Below are positions 12,203 to 22,932 of a stretch of DNA of 48,911 nt, piece after piece. Numbering within the stretch: position 1 is the stretch's first letter; each line of letters starts with the position of its first letter. The stretch is from NCBI GenBank assembly GCA_040437565.1, contig JBDOQK010000091.1:1-48911 (forward strand), in the 5' to 3' direction. Under the pieces are notes generated by a model. The model ran no database searches, was not told the DNA's origin, and saw only the letters and a program-made list of their open reading frames with translations. The DNA comes from Albugo candida (Eukaryota > Oomycota > Peronosporomycetes > Albuginales). A program made the position numbers and the translations under genes.

Positions 12203-12302
12203 NNNNNNNNNNNNNNNNNNNNNNNNNNNNNNNNNNNNNNNNNNNNNNNNNNNNNNNNNNNNNNNNNNNNNNNNNNNNNNNNNNNNNNNNNNNNNNNNNN
12301 NN
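12203..12302. other. Assembly gap (100 N) inside Copia-1
   Basis: One hundred N. The 295 bp on the left (11908-12202) are repeated on the right (12303-12597), so the true sequence is probably shorter and continuous. Confidence 0.95.
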
Positions 12303-14592
12303 CACACAGATCTTGCATAGTCCTTGTGCTTAGGCTCCTGTTTGAGATGTAGGCTGCGTATTCCACGAAATCTTCCCAGTAGATTAAGAAAGGTCCACAA
12401 ACATACACCATCCTATACATAATGGTGAAGTGCATCTTTTCTTCTTTATCATTGCTCACCTGATTTCTTGGTTCACTCACTTTCGCGCGATTCCTCCTAC
12501 CTTGAAAAATAGGTCTAGCATCCGGTATTCACCTCCTCCATCAGTACTCAGCACATGAATCCGACAGTTAAACTAAGCTCAGAGAAAAACATGAAGTGCT
12601 TAAACTTCTGGGCCGCGACGTCCTTAGGCTTGGCGATGAGAACACTGCAATAGTTCGTTCGATGGTCGATAAAGTTCACCATATTTTGATTCCCCAGTAA
12701 ATCTCTCCTGGTCGTGGGTCCTTTCAATTCGAGAATATTACTTCTCCAACAACATCGATATTTCCGTTTTCGCGCGTATGTTGTCTCGGTTGCTTATTCT
12801 TCATCGGTTTTTTTTTGCGCACAGGCAAATCAGTTCAAATACCCACCTCGTCTATTATCAGAATATTAGAAGCTGGATCCTTCGCAATACCGATGATCTT
12901 GTCAAAATGAAGATGTTACAAACGCCGATGGATATGCATGAGGTATCCTTTTTGTACGTCCTGATAAACTTCAAATCCGTTTTGGGTCAACCTAGACATT
13001 GGAACATCAACGGCACGCAAACAATTCTTGTCGTCTAGTATACGAACAATCAAGGTATTTTCATCGTTTCGACGTCGAAGATGACCGGCCCACCATCTAT
13101 TCCGGGGACCACACAGCTATATAAAACGCCATATCCTGTTGCCTCCAACAAAGCATACGTAACGATGCTTCGTTTAAGATACGTATTATACTGTACGTTT
13201 GAATGCTGAACCCTTGTCATTCTTCCCATCACTGAAGTCGTTATGATGGCCATCGTACGTTTTCGTGATCCGTAAAGCTTCTCCGTCTGCAGCCACACAC
13301 TCGCTAGTGTATTAGTGACTTTATTCAGAGTCTTAAATTATTCATTAGGTGACGACTTGATCCTCTGCTTAGTATCCAGTATGATTGACCAAAAGTCTTG
13401 TCCTTCACTGCTATAACAAAGTGGCTTCTGATCGTTTTGAACGATCTCGCCTATTTCTGGACATCCTCTGTTCACATGACCAGCCTTTCAGCATTTGAAA
13501 CACGTTCTTGGTTCATTCCTTTCGGAATGTACCACGTTGACCAAGTCCTTCCCACTTTTTTCAAATCAATCTCGGTTGAATGAGCAAAGTGAGCCATCTC
13601 ATCAGCCTGTCTAAAGTAGTCAGTAAAAGCTAGATTTAGCCTTGAAATCAGCGTCACTCGCATTGCCGGGGCTTTGTAGTGATCAATTTGTTCGGAATGA
13701 GGCTATCGACAGCTCCACACGTCTCGCTGACCTCTAGAAGATATAGGTAATGCTCTGTCCAGCTTCTCTTGGCGCTATTTTTTACAGTGAACCTCTTCAT
13801 ATTCTGGGCAGGAGTAATCTCACTGTTGAACGTGTGGCGCAGACGCTGTATCGCATGCTCGAGAGTCTGTTTCTCCTCTCTCCTGTCTTAAACTTGTTGA
13901 TTGTATTACCTCTTGGCCACTCCCTTCACAAGATACCCGAGGGCATCGACCTTCACATCCTGTGACCGCTGAAACCCACCCACACGCACGCTCCTGAAAC
14001 TGCATTTTCCCTTACGAATCGCTTGCCCCATGACAGAACCCACTACCCAATCCCAGACATACTTTCTTTCCATCGCATGTGTGTTCTCCAAGCTTTCTCT
14101 GCCTCGTGTCAGGCACACGACCAAAATCCGCAACTGGAGGATGTACCGGGTGATTCATAGTTGGCAGTTGGTACACCTGCGGCGCCTGCACCATCTAAAC
14201 AATCCTTACCGCCTGTTCGTACACCGGCTGCTTCGTACCGAAGTATGTAGCCGTCGATAACGTAGGTGTGACGGCTCGCGGCGGCGTCATGTCTAGAGCC
14301 CAGCGATGCACGGACCTTCCTTGTCCCAACGATGATCCAAGTACGCTTTTTTCGTCCCTTCATCTGCTCTTCCAAATCCCGTCACCTTTGCGACTCCACT
14401 AACCGTTTCATGCGCTTTCCGAGGACCGTAAGTAGACTCAGCAGCTTATCCTGACTTTCCTTCGAATTATCATGATTATTGACCTCTATTTTCTCTTTCA
14501 GTGGATCACCAACCCTTTCGCGACCGGTCGCTACACTCGACTGCTCGCTGGATTATTCCGCAGCAGCAGTATTCCCAACTGGGTTTATAACC

Positions 14593-14774
14593 TGTTTTAT
14601 CAGGTGCGTACTGCGGGTAGAATAAAAGAAAGGAAAGGAAGGGTTTCATATATTGGCTTATCGCTTGAACCCTAACATAATCATCCGACGAGTACATATT
14701 GCGTCAACAGAGTGGTAGATCGACCCAGCCTTTTCTATAATATTCTTCGTCGGTATGACGAGAATATTCTCACA
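14593..14774 (-). repeat. Copia-1 5' LTR
   Basis: 182 bp. Read on the minus strand it begins TGTGAGAATATTCTCG and ends GATAAAACA. The next internal bases, GGTTATAAACCCAG, are where a primer-binding site is expected. It is diverged from the 3' LTR, which points to an old insertion. Confidence 0.75.
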
Positions 14775-17232
14775 AAAATCACGTCTGAATGTTCGCTTCA
14801 AACCGTTTCAATAATGATTAATCCATTTTTAGAGCCGAAACGATATCCATACCGCCACATAGTACCGCTGCCGAAGTGAATTTTCAATTATCATTGCCTG
14901 AAATCCATTTTACCGACAGTCCATTTATACGCAAGCTTCAAGATGCGCGGCATCTAACAAAAGGCAAAAGTTAGCCACAGAAGACACACAACAAGATTAA
15001 CAAAATTTAAGGCTTTATAATTGAAATCATGTCGGTGCTGAGATCGTCATCGGCATTTACGATTCTCGTTGAACGATATCTCTCTCTATCAGGACACTGG
15101 AGAATCGATTCTGACTTTTGTATCGAGAGTGTAAGCTTCTCAAAGTATTTCAGCTCGTTCTTTTACGTCTACAAACCAGTAATAATTACATATCTAGATT
15201 GCTGAAAAACATTCTGGCGCATGTTCAAGATTCACTACGCATCGCCCGTGATGTAGAAGCCCCAGAGAGCATCATGATCTTATGATGACTATCGGACGCT
15301 TTTGTGAATTATGCGAAAAAATGGATGGCGAATTTCTAAGATGGGACGAATGATGTTTCATATTCACAATGTTGTTGTAGAGAGAGCAAGCGAAGCATAC
15401 GGTCTTTATACTCGTAAAATGCGGAAGGAGTATCACAACCCTTGACCGCGTATTTTCTGAGCTTAGATAAAAGAACTTTGACCGGTTGAACGCCTCTCTG
15501 TCATCAAAATCAGATCACGGGGGGCATTAAAACTCAGCAACCAAAGCTGCTACACTCATACATTCTAAATAAGCAAGGACGACGTCATATGCGATCGGTT
15601 GAAGGCGTTCATGGAGTAATGTAATGCCTGGAATTAGCGTAAAGCTCGTTGAAATATTTAGGTGACCTAGTACGAGGACCATTTCGTGCCCGGTATGGAC
15701 ATGAACTTGAAGTCTATTTCACAACGTTACAGCGTCCATCGGGAAATAATTCGCAGTGTTCAAAATTGTATCGGAATGCAAATGGCTATTGAATGCTGTA
15801 TGAAGAAGCTCACTTTTTGCACTTAACACCATACAAGACGCTAAAAATCTCCTCAATTCGATGCCATCTAGTTGCAAGTATCCCGAAATGCAGTGAATGG
15901 AATCTTTGTAAGTAAGTCACAGTACAGCCTCCAGCACGTGGAACAAATCCGAAGGCAATCGATCGAAATGCGGGTCGAATGTTTATGGATAGAGAAGCAC
16001 AAAATGCTATGGTTGTTACATCAAGAGGAGCTCATAGGCTTGACCGGGAGAAATCAGTTGTTCAATGCGTCTCAAGTCGTGTGCTTATAAATAGATAGGT
16101 GCGATCGGGATTAGAAAATTGCAAATACAAATTTGCTGGTCGGAAAGCCTTACATGCTTGCTCGGCGTTACCATCGAGCTGTCCAATCCATCTAAATCAG
16201 AGGTAGTCAAAATATCTCTTGTGTACGATAAATAAGGAATCGCTTTGGGTTCAAACTTAATTATCGAGCGCAGGCTTCTGGAAGCATTGATTGGATGGAC
16301 AGGTTGATCTCGACGAGCCATTGCAGCTCGGGAGTAGCGATGGTCCCATACTTGTCCAGCACAAAATTACGTCTTATGAAAAAAGTGCGACTACGAGCTG
16401 TACGTGACGAGCAAAGACGGCTGTAGAATGTCTACAACTAGGAATGTCTGCTTCGCAGCCAAGTAGAATACAGATTGTCACCACTAAGCACGGTTGCCAA
16501 TCGAGGTATACTTCCGTGCTGGTGAATCAGCGATCCATCGAGATTGAAAATGGGTAGATTAATACGCTTGTACCTTTGCTTTTTATCTTTCCTCGACCTA
16601 TGGTCATATATTTTTTGACGCACTCAGCTGTCTAGTGGTGTGCTTGTGCTACGCATTATTGATATATTTTCGAGCTTGTATACTCTATCAGCAAGTATAA
16701 TATTACAGAATTAAGAAATGGTATGCGTATCGGTCGGTACTAATGAAGTGATGCAAATACAGAACCAACATAGTATTCCTGAACAGATAATAAGTTTTCG
16801 GATGCCTCGTAATACCGGGCAGTTTTTCGAGACGTAACGCATTCTGTCGGCTTGTGTTCTTATTCTCAAAGACTTTATACCATTGGAGTTCGTCATGATG
16901 AATGTATGTCGACAATATCTACTCACTACAAGATGACCATTGCTCAGAATATCAAGTGTAAACCAAAAAACTCATTGAAGGGGGTGAAGTTGACACTGTT
17001 TTGATATCATGCACTCATCATGTCATTTGTGATGATGGACTTCTGGTACATAGAGATTCATGTTGGACGGAAGAAGACAAGTATTCACAACAATTGACAT
17101 AGAATCATAACAGACATACGGCGACAGTAATTCGGATAAATGTATTTATAAAAATATCTTCGACTGTTGCGTGAGTGTCACAGTCACTCCTGACCGACTT
17201 TAGAAGCTTCGCGATCTCCTTTGAAGAGGCGC
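14775..17232. other. Spacer upstream of the PIH1 gene
   Basis: There is no convincing gene in about 2.4 kb. At about 15590-15700 the + strand has a faint stretch (RSVEGVHGVM, later GDLVRG) that could be a heavily decayed MULE relic of the TSRVEGAH...GDL type, but it is too weak to call. Other short frames at 15872-16090 and on the minus strand at 16085-16321 and 16438-16623 are unplaced. Confidence 0.4.
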
Positions 17233-18627
17233 ATGAACTTTGGTATTCTGAACAATAAGCGATCACAAAAAGGACTCGCTCTGTCTTCCGCTGAACTCAA
17301 GTTTGAAAAAGCACACCATCATGCTAGAAGCATGGGTATAGATATTGATGAATCTGATAGTGCAGCTCGGGGTATATGGGACCGACTGAGTGAGCTTTCA
17401 AGGTCGGATCCTGAAGGGTACCGAAGGTTCCTAAAAGATCATCTACTAGATGATCATATCGCTAATCGTAATAGCGATAACGACGGGCTAGGTACTTTAT
17501 TTCCTCGACCAGGATACGTGCTAAAATGCCGCAGTATCCAGCCGGGTGATTCGTATCCAGTCAAACTTTTCTTGAATATCTGTACCCATCAAGCAATCGA
17601 TCGTCCAATCAATCCTAACTCTGAGAAATCTGTTCCAGATGACCCCTATAAAGTACCAGTAACCAATAATCTTCGTATTCCACTATTGGTTGGACCTCTA
17701 AGAACGCATTGTGACACAGCCGGATCTCGATACAAAGCGATTGACGTGGTTTTCAATTCGTGGGTTACGAGTCGCTGTGAATGGGATCAAACATTTAAAC
17801 GAGAAGTTCTAAAATTAGCAGCTGAATGGGCTCAGCACGATGCAGGTATATCTATCACCTCTACACCAAAATACATCAACTGTCGATATAAAGGGGGAAT
17901 TCATATTGGTAAAGATATCATCACTGCCAAGTTACGCGTAGACGAAAGTGGAAAAGTCATTGATACAAGTTTTGATGGCAGAATAAAACCCGATGAAAAC
18001 GGGATCGCCAAGACGCCGGCGGATTTAGTGAGACAATTGCAGGATGCCAAAGAGAATGAAAGTAACCCATCCACGATAATCGATTTGCACTTGAACGTTA
18101 AAGATCACGTACATCAGAAATCAATATCGATGAAGCCTCTTATTGAAATCGTGGAGTCAAGTACACCTACCGATTCCCGGAATGATGATGACGCTACAAA
18201 GTGCTGTAATGAAGAATCGAACCATAATGCCCGATCGTCCAAGGAACATCAAAGTGGACCAGTTTGCTACAAACCAACCAAGTCGGAGTCTGTTATGAAA
18301 AAAGGTTTTTTAAGTAAAGGCACCGATCCGAAGCTCTACCCGTCTGGCTCCAATGAAGGAAGAAAACCATCAGCGCTGGTAAATTTACTTTCACGAAGTA
18401 AAGTTGTTGACTTGAACCAGTTGAGTCCGGCAGAAACTCGTCCGAAGAAGTCTTCTGGAGATAAAAAAACGAAGTACGACATGGACCACGAGTTTGAACA
18501 ACTTTGCCATGATGCTGATCCAGAGTTGTCAAATGGTCAACTTGACACATATTTACAGAATGATCAAGGAGAGGTCTTCCAAACACCATTCCTAGAATTA
18601 TCCAACTTGATCCGTACAGTTAGCTAG
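17233..18627 (+). CDS. PIH1 domain-containing protein
   Basis: An uninterrupted 464-codon reading frame starting at the first in-frame ATG (17233); a TTG lies four codons upstream but is not a normal eukaryotic start. Residues about 90-245 form a PIH1 domain: LFPRPGYVLKCR, then VKLFLNIC, then RIPLLVGPLR, DTAGSRYKAIDVVFNS, a helix TFKREVLKLAAEWAQ, and the closing CRYKGG. PIH1 proteins (PIH1D1, PIH1D2, DNAAF2/Kintoun) are HSP90 co-chaperones. Some belong to the R2TP complex and others pre-assemble axonemal dyneins in the cytoplasm, a job that would matter for zoospore flagella. The C-terminal 220 residues are polar, Ser/Lys-rich and probably disordered, with no clear CS domain. No intron is needed. 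I cannot tell which PIH1 subfamily this is. It is convergent with the channel gene at 19281. Confidence 0.85.
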   Translation: MNFGILNNKRSQKGLALSSAELKFEKAHHHARSMGIDIDESDSAARGIWDRLSELSRSDPEGYRRFLKDHLLDDHIANRNSDNDGLGTLFPRPGYVLKCRSIQPGDSYPVKLFLNICTHQAIDRPINPNSEKSVPDDPYKVPVTNNLRIPLLVGPLRTHCDTAGSRYKAIDVVFNSWVTSRCEWDQTFKREVLKLAAEWAQHDAGISITSTPKYINCRYKGGIHIGKDIITAKLRVDESGKVIDTSFDGRIKPDENGIAKTPADLVRQLQDAKENESNPSTIIDLHLNVKDHVHQKSISMKPLIEIVESSTPTDSRNDDDATKCCNEESNHNARSSKEHQSGPVCYKPTKSESVMKKGFLSKGTDPKLYPSGSNEGRKPSALVNLLSRSKVVDLNQLSPAETRPKKSSGDKKTKYDMDHEFEQLCHDADPELSNGQLDTYLQNDQGEVFQTPFLELSNLIRTVS

Positions 18628-19280
18628 TCCGAAAGTACGAAAGACATGAAAGGACATGATGAAGTTTCTGTTTCTTTGTCTGCTGTAACACTCGAGCTTT
18701 ATCGTGGATAATGTGTATGTTTTCGGACCAATCAAATGTTCAAGAAGATATACAAAAAAGGTTGTGTACCGTTGTGCAAATATATATATATCTGTGTTGT
18801 AAATATCACCCAGGAAGCGTTGAGATTGCTTCGCATGAGGCATTGCAAAGTTGCTTGATCAACAAAGACTTGAATTTCCGCCTGAGCTGCTTTTAGTATC
18901 TGCATAATTGATAAAGATACGCTCAATCGAAAATCAATTTAACTCTAAAACACGGGCCAGAATCTTGCCGATTCATGTAAATAGTACATGCCTAACGATG
19001 TACTTGATTGCGTGTGACACCTTCTCCCTTCTCGAATGCTTTCTGAACGGAAACGGGGTTTTGTTGGAAGCACTTAATTAGGGAGCAAGCTTACATAAGG
19101 AGCAAACTGCGCGTATATAACGCTGATATTAACGAAACCATTTTTACAACAGCGAGTCAGTAAATATTAAATAAATAGGCACATCACACGAAAGTATATG
19201 CTAAACCTCAGTGACTTATTTTATAAGGAATTTTTGGATACAATCAAGACTAGTCGAGGCATACTCGGCACGCTTGATAA
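18628..19280. other. Shared 3' spacer of two convergent genes
   Basis: About 650 bp between the stop of the PIH1 gene and the stop of the minus-strand channel gene. It is AT-rich and should hold both 3' UTRs. No open frame with a recognisable domain and no RNA gene was seen. Confidence 0.6.
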
Positions 19281-20754
19281 TTAAATGCGTTGGATTCCAA
19301 CGATGTCTTGTAATCCAGATTGGAAGGGTGATTCAGATACATCGGAATTCTCATGTTGAATAGCTGAATCATCGGTGAATGGCGAGTAGTGGGATAGATC
19401 ATCCAATCTGTGTTTTGATATCACTTCAATCCCCAGCTCCTCCATGATTTCCATGATGGCGAGCCAGACCTCTGACTTTATCATTGCATATTTACGAAAA
19501 TCTAATTCTTCAACATAACAATATATCCGAAGCGCAAAGAGTTCTTCCATGGCAACAAATGAGAAATGCTTCCACTTTTCCCCTATTTGCTGATCCAATG
19601 TATTTTCTTCGTGAGACGTTATACCGATATAAAGTGTTTGAAGCATTGATTCTATCCTTTGCACACATGCACGAAGGTTTTCGACCAGGGTCGACTTCGC
19701 AACATGAACTATAATGTCAAGATCTCGTTTTGGACGTTGAGAATAATTGATCATGGGTTTGTAAAGGAAGAAACTATTAGGAACGTATACTTCTGTGCCT
19801 TCCACGGTGATAATAGTTGTGTACCGAAGTCGAACTTGATGTACGAAACCTTTTGTATGTCCGATTTTGATGAAGTCATCCAATCTAAGCTGCGAGTTAA
19901 AAGCAAGGAAAAGTCCTCCAACCACATTGTGAAACTATAGCAGCACACAATGGGTATATGGCATTATGAAGTGCAGCACATAGAGCCACTTACTGATGGA
20001 ACAAATCCCAAAGCTATCGCGATACCTATGACTCCGAGAACCGAGTATTTGAGAAGCTCTCGATCTCCCAAGATTGATGAATAGATTATAAGCGCGATTA
20101 TCAGCAAGGTTGTCAATCGAAAAATCTTGACTGACTCGGAAATTACCATATGACGAGATGTGTCGTGTATACATTTACTCAAATCCAACGGGATTGTATT
20201 TGCATGTCTCAAAGGCGTTCTTATAGATGCATCCGATGTAGTCCGTCCAAATCGTCGTATTGCACCCTGTATACAGGAAAGTCATAACCAGTACCGAAAA
20301 TGAGTAGGGAGGCTTATCTTACACACTCGACAACGTTGAAAAGAGAGTAAAGCCATGCAAGAAAGAAGATACCCCAGATATATCGCGGGAAATTGCAAAA
20401 AAAAATCTCCAACTCCGAAATTGACAGCGCTAATAGCACCAAAGATGCTGATATCAGATACGCACTAGTTCCTGTACAATGAACTCTGAAATCATATGCA
20501 GTCCTATATAAACAGAGTACGTCAAATGCGATGCAGATTGATTTTATTCGGATAAGTAAATTGCCATACTGACGAATGAAGGGCAGCTTTGTCAGAGTGA
20601 ATATCACTAATCGCACAAGAATGCGTGGTAAGAATGTAGCAAAAAATACAAGTACAGCGGCCACAGAGAGGGATGTAGCGGTCGAATTACGCCACCACTC
20701 AGAGAGGCAAGATATTGCAACGCAGTTTGTGTCACAATCGCTAGACTTGACCAT
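19281..20754 (-). CDS. MscS-family mechanosensitive ion channel, 3 exons
   Basis: Spliced as complement(19281-19934, 19994-20266, 20323-20754), giving 452 residues in one frame. Exon 1 (144 codons from ATG at 20754) is rich in membrane segments, at about residues 27-52, 98-120 and 124-142. Exon 2 ends with two more hydrophobic helices, LTTLLIIALIIYSSIL and YSVLGVIGIAIALGF, the latter being the pore-lining helix. Exon 3 opens the MscS beta domain: VGGLFLAFNSQLRLDDFIKI, GHTKGFVHQV, TTIITVEGTEVYVPNS, then PMINYSQRPKRDLDI. These match the family signature (GG....F..P...GD.I......G.V..I....T......G..V.IPN). The family gates a weakly selective pore under membrane tension. Whether it sits in the plasma membrane or an organelle is not clear. 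More 5' exons beyond the gap at 20850 cannot be excluded. Confidence 0.88.
19935..19993 (-). other. Intron 2 of the MscS gene (59 nt)
   Basis: Begins GTAAGT and ends CTATAG on the minus strand. Removing it joins GFVPS to FHNVVGGLF in frame, restoring the family sequence. It lies exactly between the pore helix and the beta domain. Confidence 0.85.
20267..20322 (-). other. Intron 1 of the MscS gene (56 nt)
   Basis: Begins GTAAGA and ends TATACAG on the minus strand. Removing it joins NVVEC to GAIRRFGR in frame. Without splicing the frame stops two codons later. Confidence 0.8.
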
Positions 20755-20849
20755 GATTCGCGATGATTATGGCTATATTTGTCATTTTGCATACGAATCA
20801 CATATAAAGTGTGAATTCTTGGATTTGTCTAGGATGCATAATAAATAAC

Positions 20850-20949
20850 NNNNNNNNNNNNNNNNNNNNNNNNNNNNNNNNNNNNNNNNNNNNNNNNNNN
20901 NNNNNNNNNNNNNNNNNNNNNNNNNNNNNNNNNNNNNNNNNNNNNNNNN
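20850..20949. other. Assembly gap (100 N)
   Basis: One hundred N, with no repeat between the flanks. It lies about 95 bp upstream of the MscS start codon, so promoter sequence or a further 5' exon may be missing. Confidence 0.95.
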
Positions 20950-22681
20950 CCACCGAACCATCATTAAATGGGTAAAGCGAATTTATTCCAGTCTAGCCTA
21001 GCTCTAGAATACGAACGAGCGAATAGGGACCCTTGCCTCCTGGTATGGAAAATGAATTCTTAGTGCTTACCAATCATTTCATCGGCATGATCAAAACAGA
21101 TACCTTGGCATATGCGCATACCTATTACTGTGACACTGCATTTGCATAACAATCACATTGAACTTAGTGTGTAAATAAATGTTTGTGTGTGCTGAGGCCT
21201 AGAAGAAAAATCCATAGATAGGATTCAATGAGTGAGTGTAGCATAATTTTCTTTCAAACTACGATGAGGAAACAGCACTCGGTTAGTGTTCTTAAAGCTT
21301 CATCCATTTGTATGCAGTACACAGTGCATGAATAATGTCATTACTTGTACGGTAAGATATAATGCGTTTGATTACGGGATGTTCTGTCTGTTAAAGGTCT
21401 TCTGACTAGCACTTATTCTATACAAACATCCATTTGGCTTCTTCCTTTTTTCCGTAGATGAGTATTTCTATCTACCTCGATCGTACAACCTTTGAATTCT
21501 GGCACGCTCAAAGCTCCGTTGTGCACTTTTAGTTTTACTACTTGGGCCCGGATAAGTTACCGAACCAATGCGCAATTTCATGTTGCGCTATTATCGCGGA
21601 TTCCAAAGACAACGGCGATATTCCGGTGAAAAGTCGGTCGAGGTCGATTATTGTCAGCGAAAATGATCAAACATCCATATCAGAAGATATGACGTCCTAT
21701 TGTAGCGTCTATTTAGGCTACTCCCACTACAATGCAGCGAAACAAAAGATAACCACTTATCTTACTGGTTTAGAAGGCGAATTAGTGCAGCCTACATCGA
21801 CATATCAAGTATATCGGATCTTTCGGAATTGATGACATACGTATGATAGTGCTAGGATCAGTCCTTTCAAGCTTGCAAATGATATGCGAGACAATGCATT
21901 GCTTCTACCCTTTAGATTTTTTGGTTTGATGAAGCACTTCCCTAGTCTCATTTTCTTCAGGCCTTTGTCGACGGCTAGCCATTTCTGCTTGAGAACTTCA
22001 AAAGCAGAACAATTTTCTTCGTAGGTAATCAAAATGTGCTTGAATGAATATTTAGCACGGAGAAACGATCCATCTAATGTGCTATATGAAGCGTTGTATT
22101 TGCAGAGGGTACATCTAAGAAGCATGCGATTATGTGATACATAGAAATCGTATCACACTCGATCTGATCAATGCTGCACCACGTCGCACATCTGAAGTAA
22201 TACCACAACCATCTTGAATTTCGGTGCTCTGTTTTTCCTCTGAAAATAAAGTCATCCCAACTCTTTTTTTTTACGATATGTTAAATTGTACCGTGGACGG
22301 GCAATTTGTACTATCTGCTAGCTGCATCCAACATCGGCAATGATCATCCAGATAACGATACATATTATTCCAAAACAATACCCGTCAATTTTGCCTTATT
22401 GGAATTAGAACAATTCCCAGCAACTACACTTCACTGATAGCATAATCATGCTAAATACAGGTCTGTGCAGATGAAAAAAAAGGCTTGTAAAAAGCAGGGT
22501 CATTATGATTTGTCAAAAAATCGAAGTGTTATGATGTCTACCATTACAGAACTGTTTTTCGATCCAGTGGGAAGTGTCAGAACACGTCAATGCATCAAGA
22601 AAGACAATATAGGGAGCATGAAAGTTTTCATCATTCAATGTTATCGTTCTGTTGCGGGTGATTAAGAATCTAGCATACATA
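20950..22681. other. No recognisable gene
   Basis: AT-rich spacer. A 96-codon + frame (21542-21832) is moderately open and polar, and a 106-codon minus frame (21805-22125) is rich in Lys and Leu. Neither shows a motif, signal peptide or splice structure I can defend, so neither is called a gene. Confidence 0.45.
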
Positions 22682-22826
22682 CAGCACTTAGAGGCAACAC
22701 AGCGGTAATATGCAGCCAAAGGGTAAAAGAAGAAACACCAGCGGTAAGGTGAGACCGCATGTGCACAGGCTTAGCGACAATAGTAACGTGATGATGAGCC
22801 ATAAAAGAAGTGATATTGTGTAGCAC
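22682..22826. repeat. Block repeated across the 22.8-kb gap (left copy)
   Basis: 145 bp that recur at 22927-23071 right after the gap with no difference that I see. It covers the 3' end of the ubiquitin-like gene, so that end is shown twice. Confidence 0.9.
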
Positions 22827-22926
22827 NNNNNNNNNNNNNNNNNNNNNNNNNNNNNNNNNNNNNNNNNNNNNNNNNNNNNNNNNNNNNNNNNNNNNNNNNN
22901 NNNNNNNNNNNNNNNNNNNNNNNNNN
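22827..22926. other. Assembly gap (100 N)
   Basis: One hundred N between two identical 145-bp blocks. It is probably an unmerged overlap. Confidence 0.95.
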
Positions 22927-22932
22927 CAGCAC

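Larger units (their letters stand above)
9669..14774 (-). mobile_element. Copia-1: broken Ty1/copia element with both LTRs
   Basis: A long copia-type retrotransposon fossil on the minus strand. Parts in its own order: 5' LTR 14593-14774; gag about 13450-14380; protease and pre-integrase region about 13050-13300; integrase about 11690-12600, containing a gap and a repeated block; RT about 10440-11310, with WVYKTKSDADGVIERFKARL; RNase H about 9910-10250, with SKHVDVRL; 3' LTR 9669-9853. The order is that of Ty1/copia. It has well over ten breaks, and the two LTRs are clearly diverged, so it is old and inactive. The 5-bp flanks do not match, so the target duplication is lost or an end is misplaced. 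It belongs to the same family as the element at 26682-29756. Confidence 0.85.

Noticed and set aside
15590-16090. Possible MULE relic (RSVEGVHGVM, GDLVRG) upstream of the PIH1 gene
   Set aside because: The match is short, frame-broken and lacks a second independent block, so it is only mentioned in the spacer entry.
17221-17232. Upstream TTG start for the PIH1 gene
   Set aside because: Nuclear eukaryotic genes start at ATG. The in-frame ATG at 17233 is used instead.
21542-21832. 96-codon + frame as a possible small gene or effector
   Set aside because: No N-terminal signal peptide, no RXLR or LFLAK motif, no splice support and no recognised domain.
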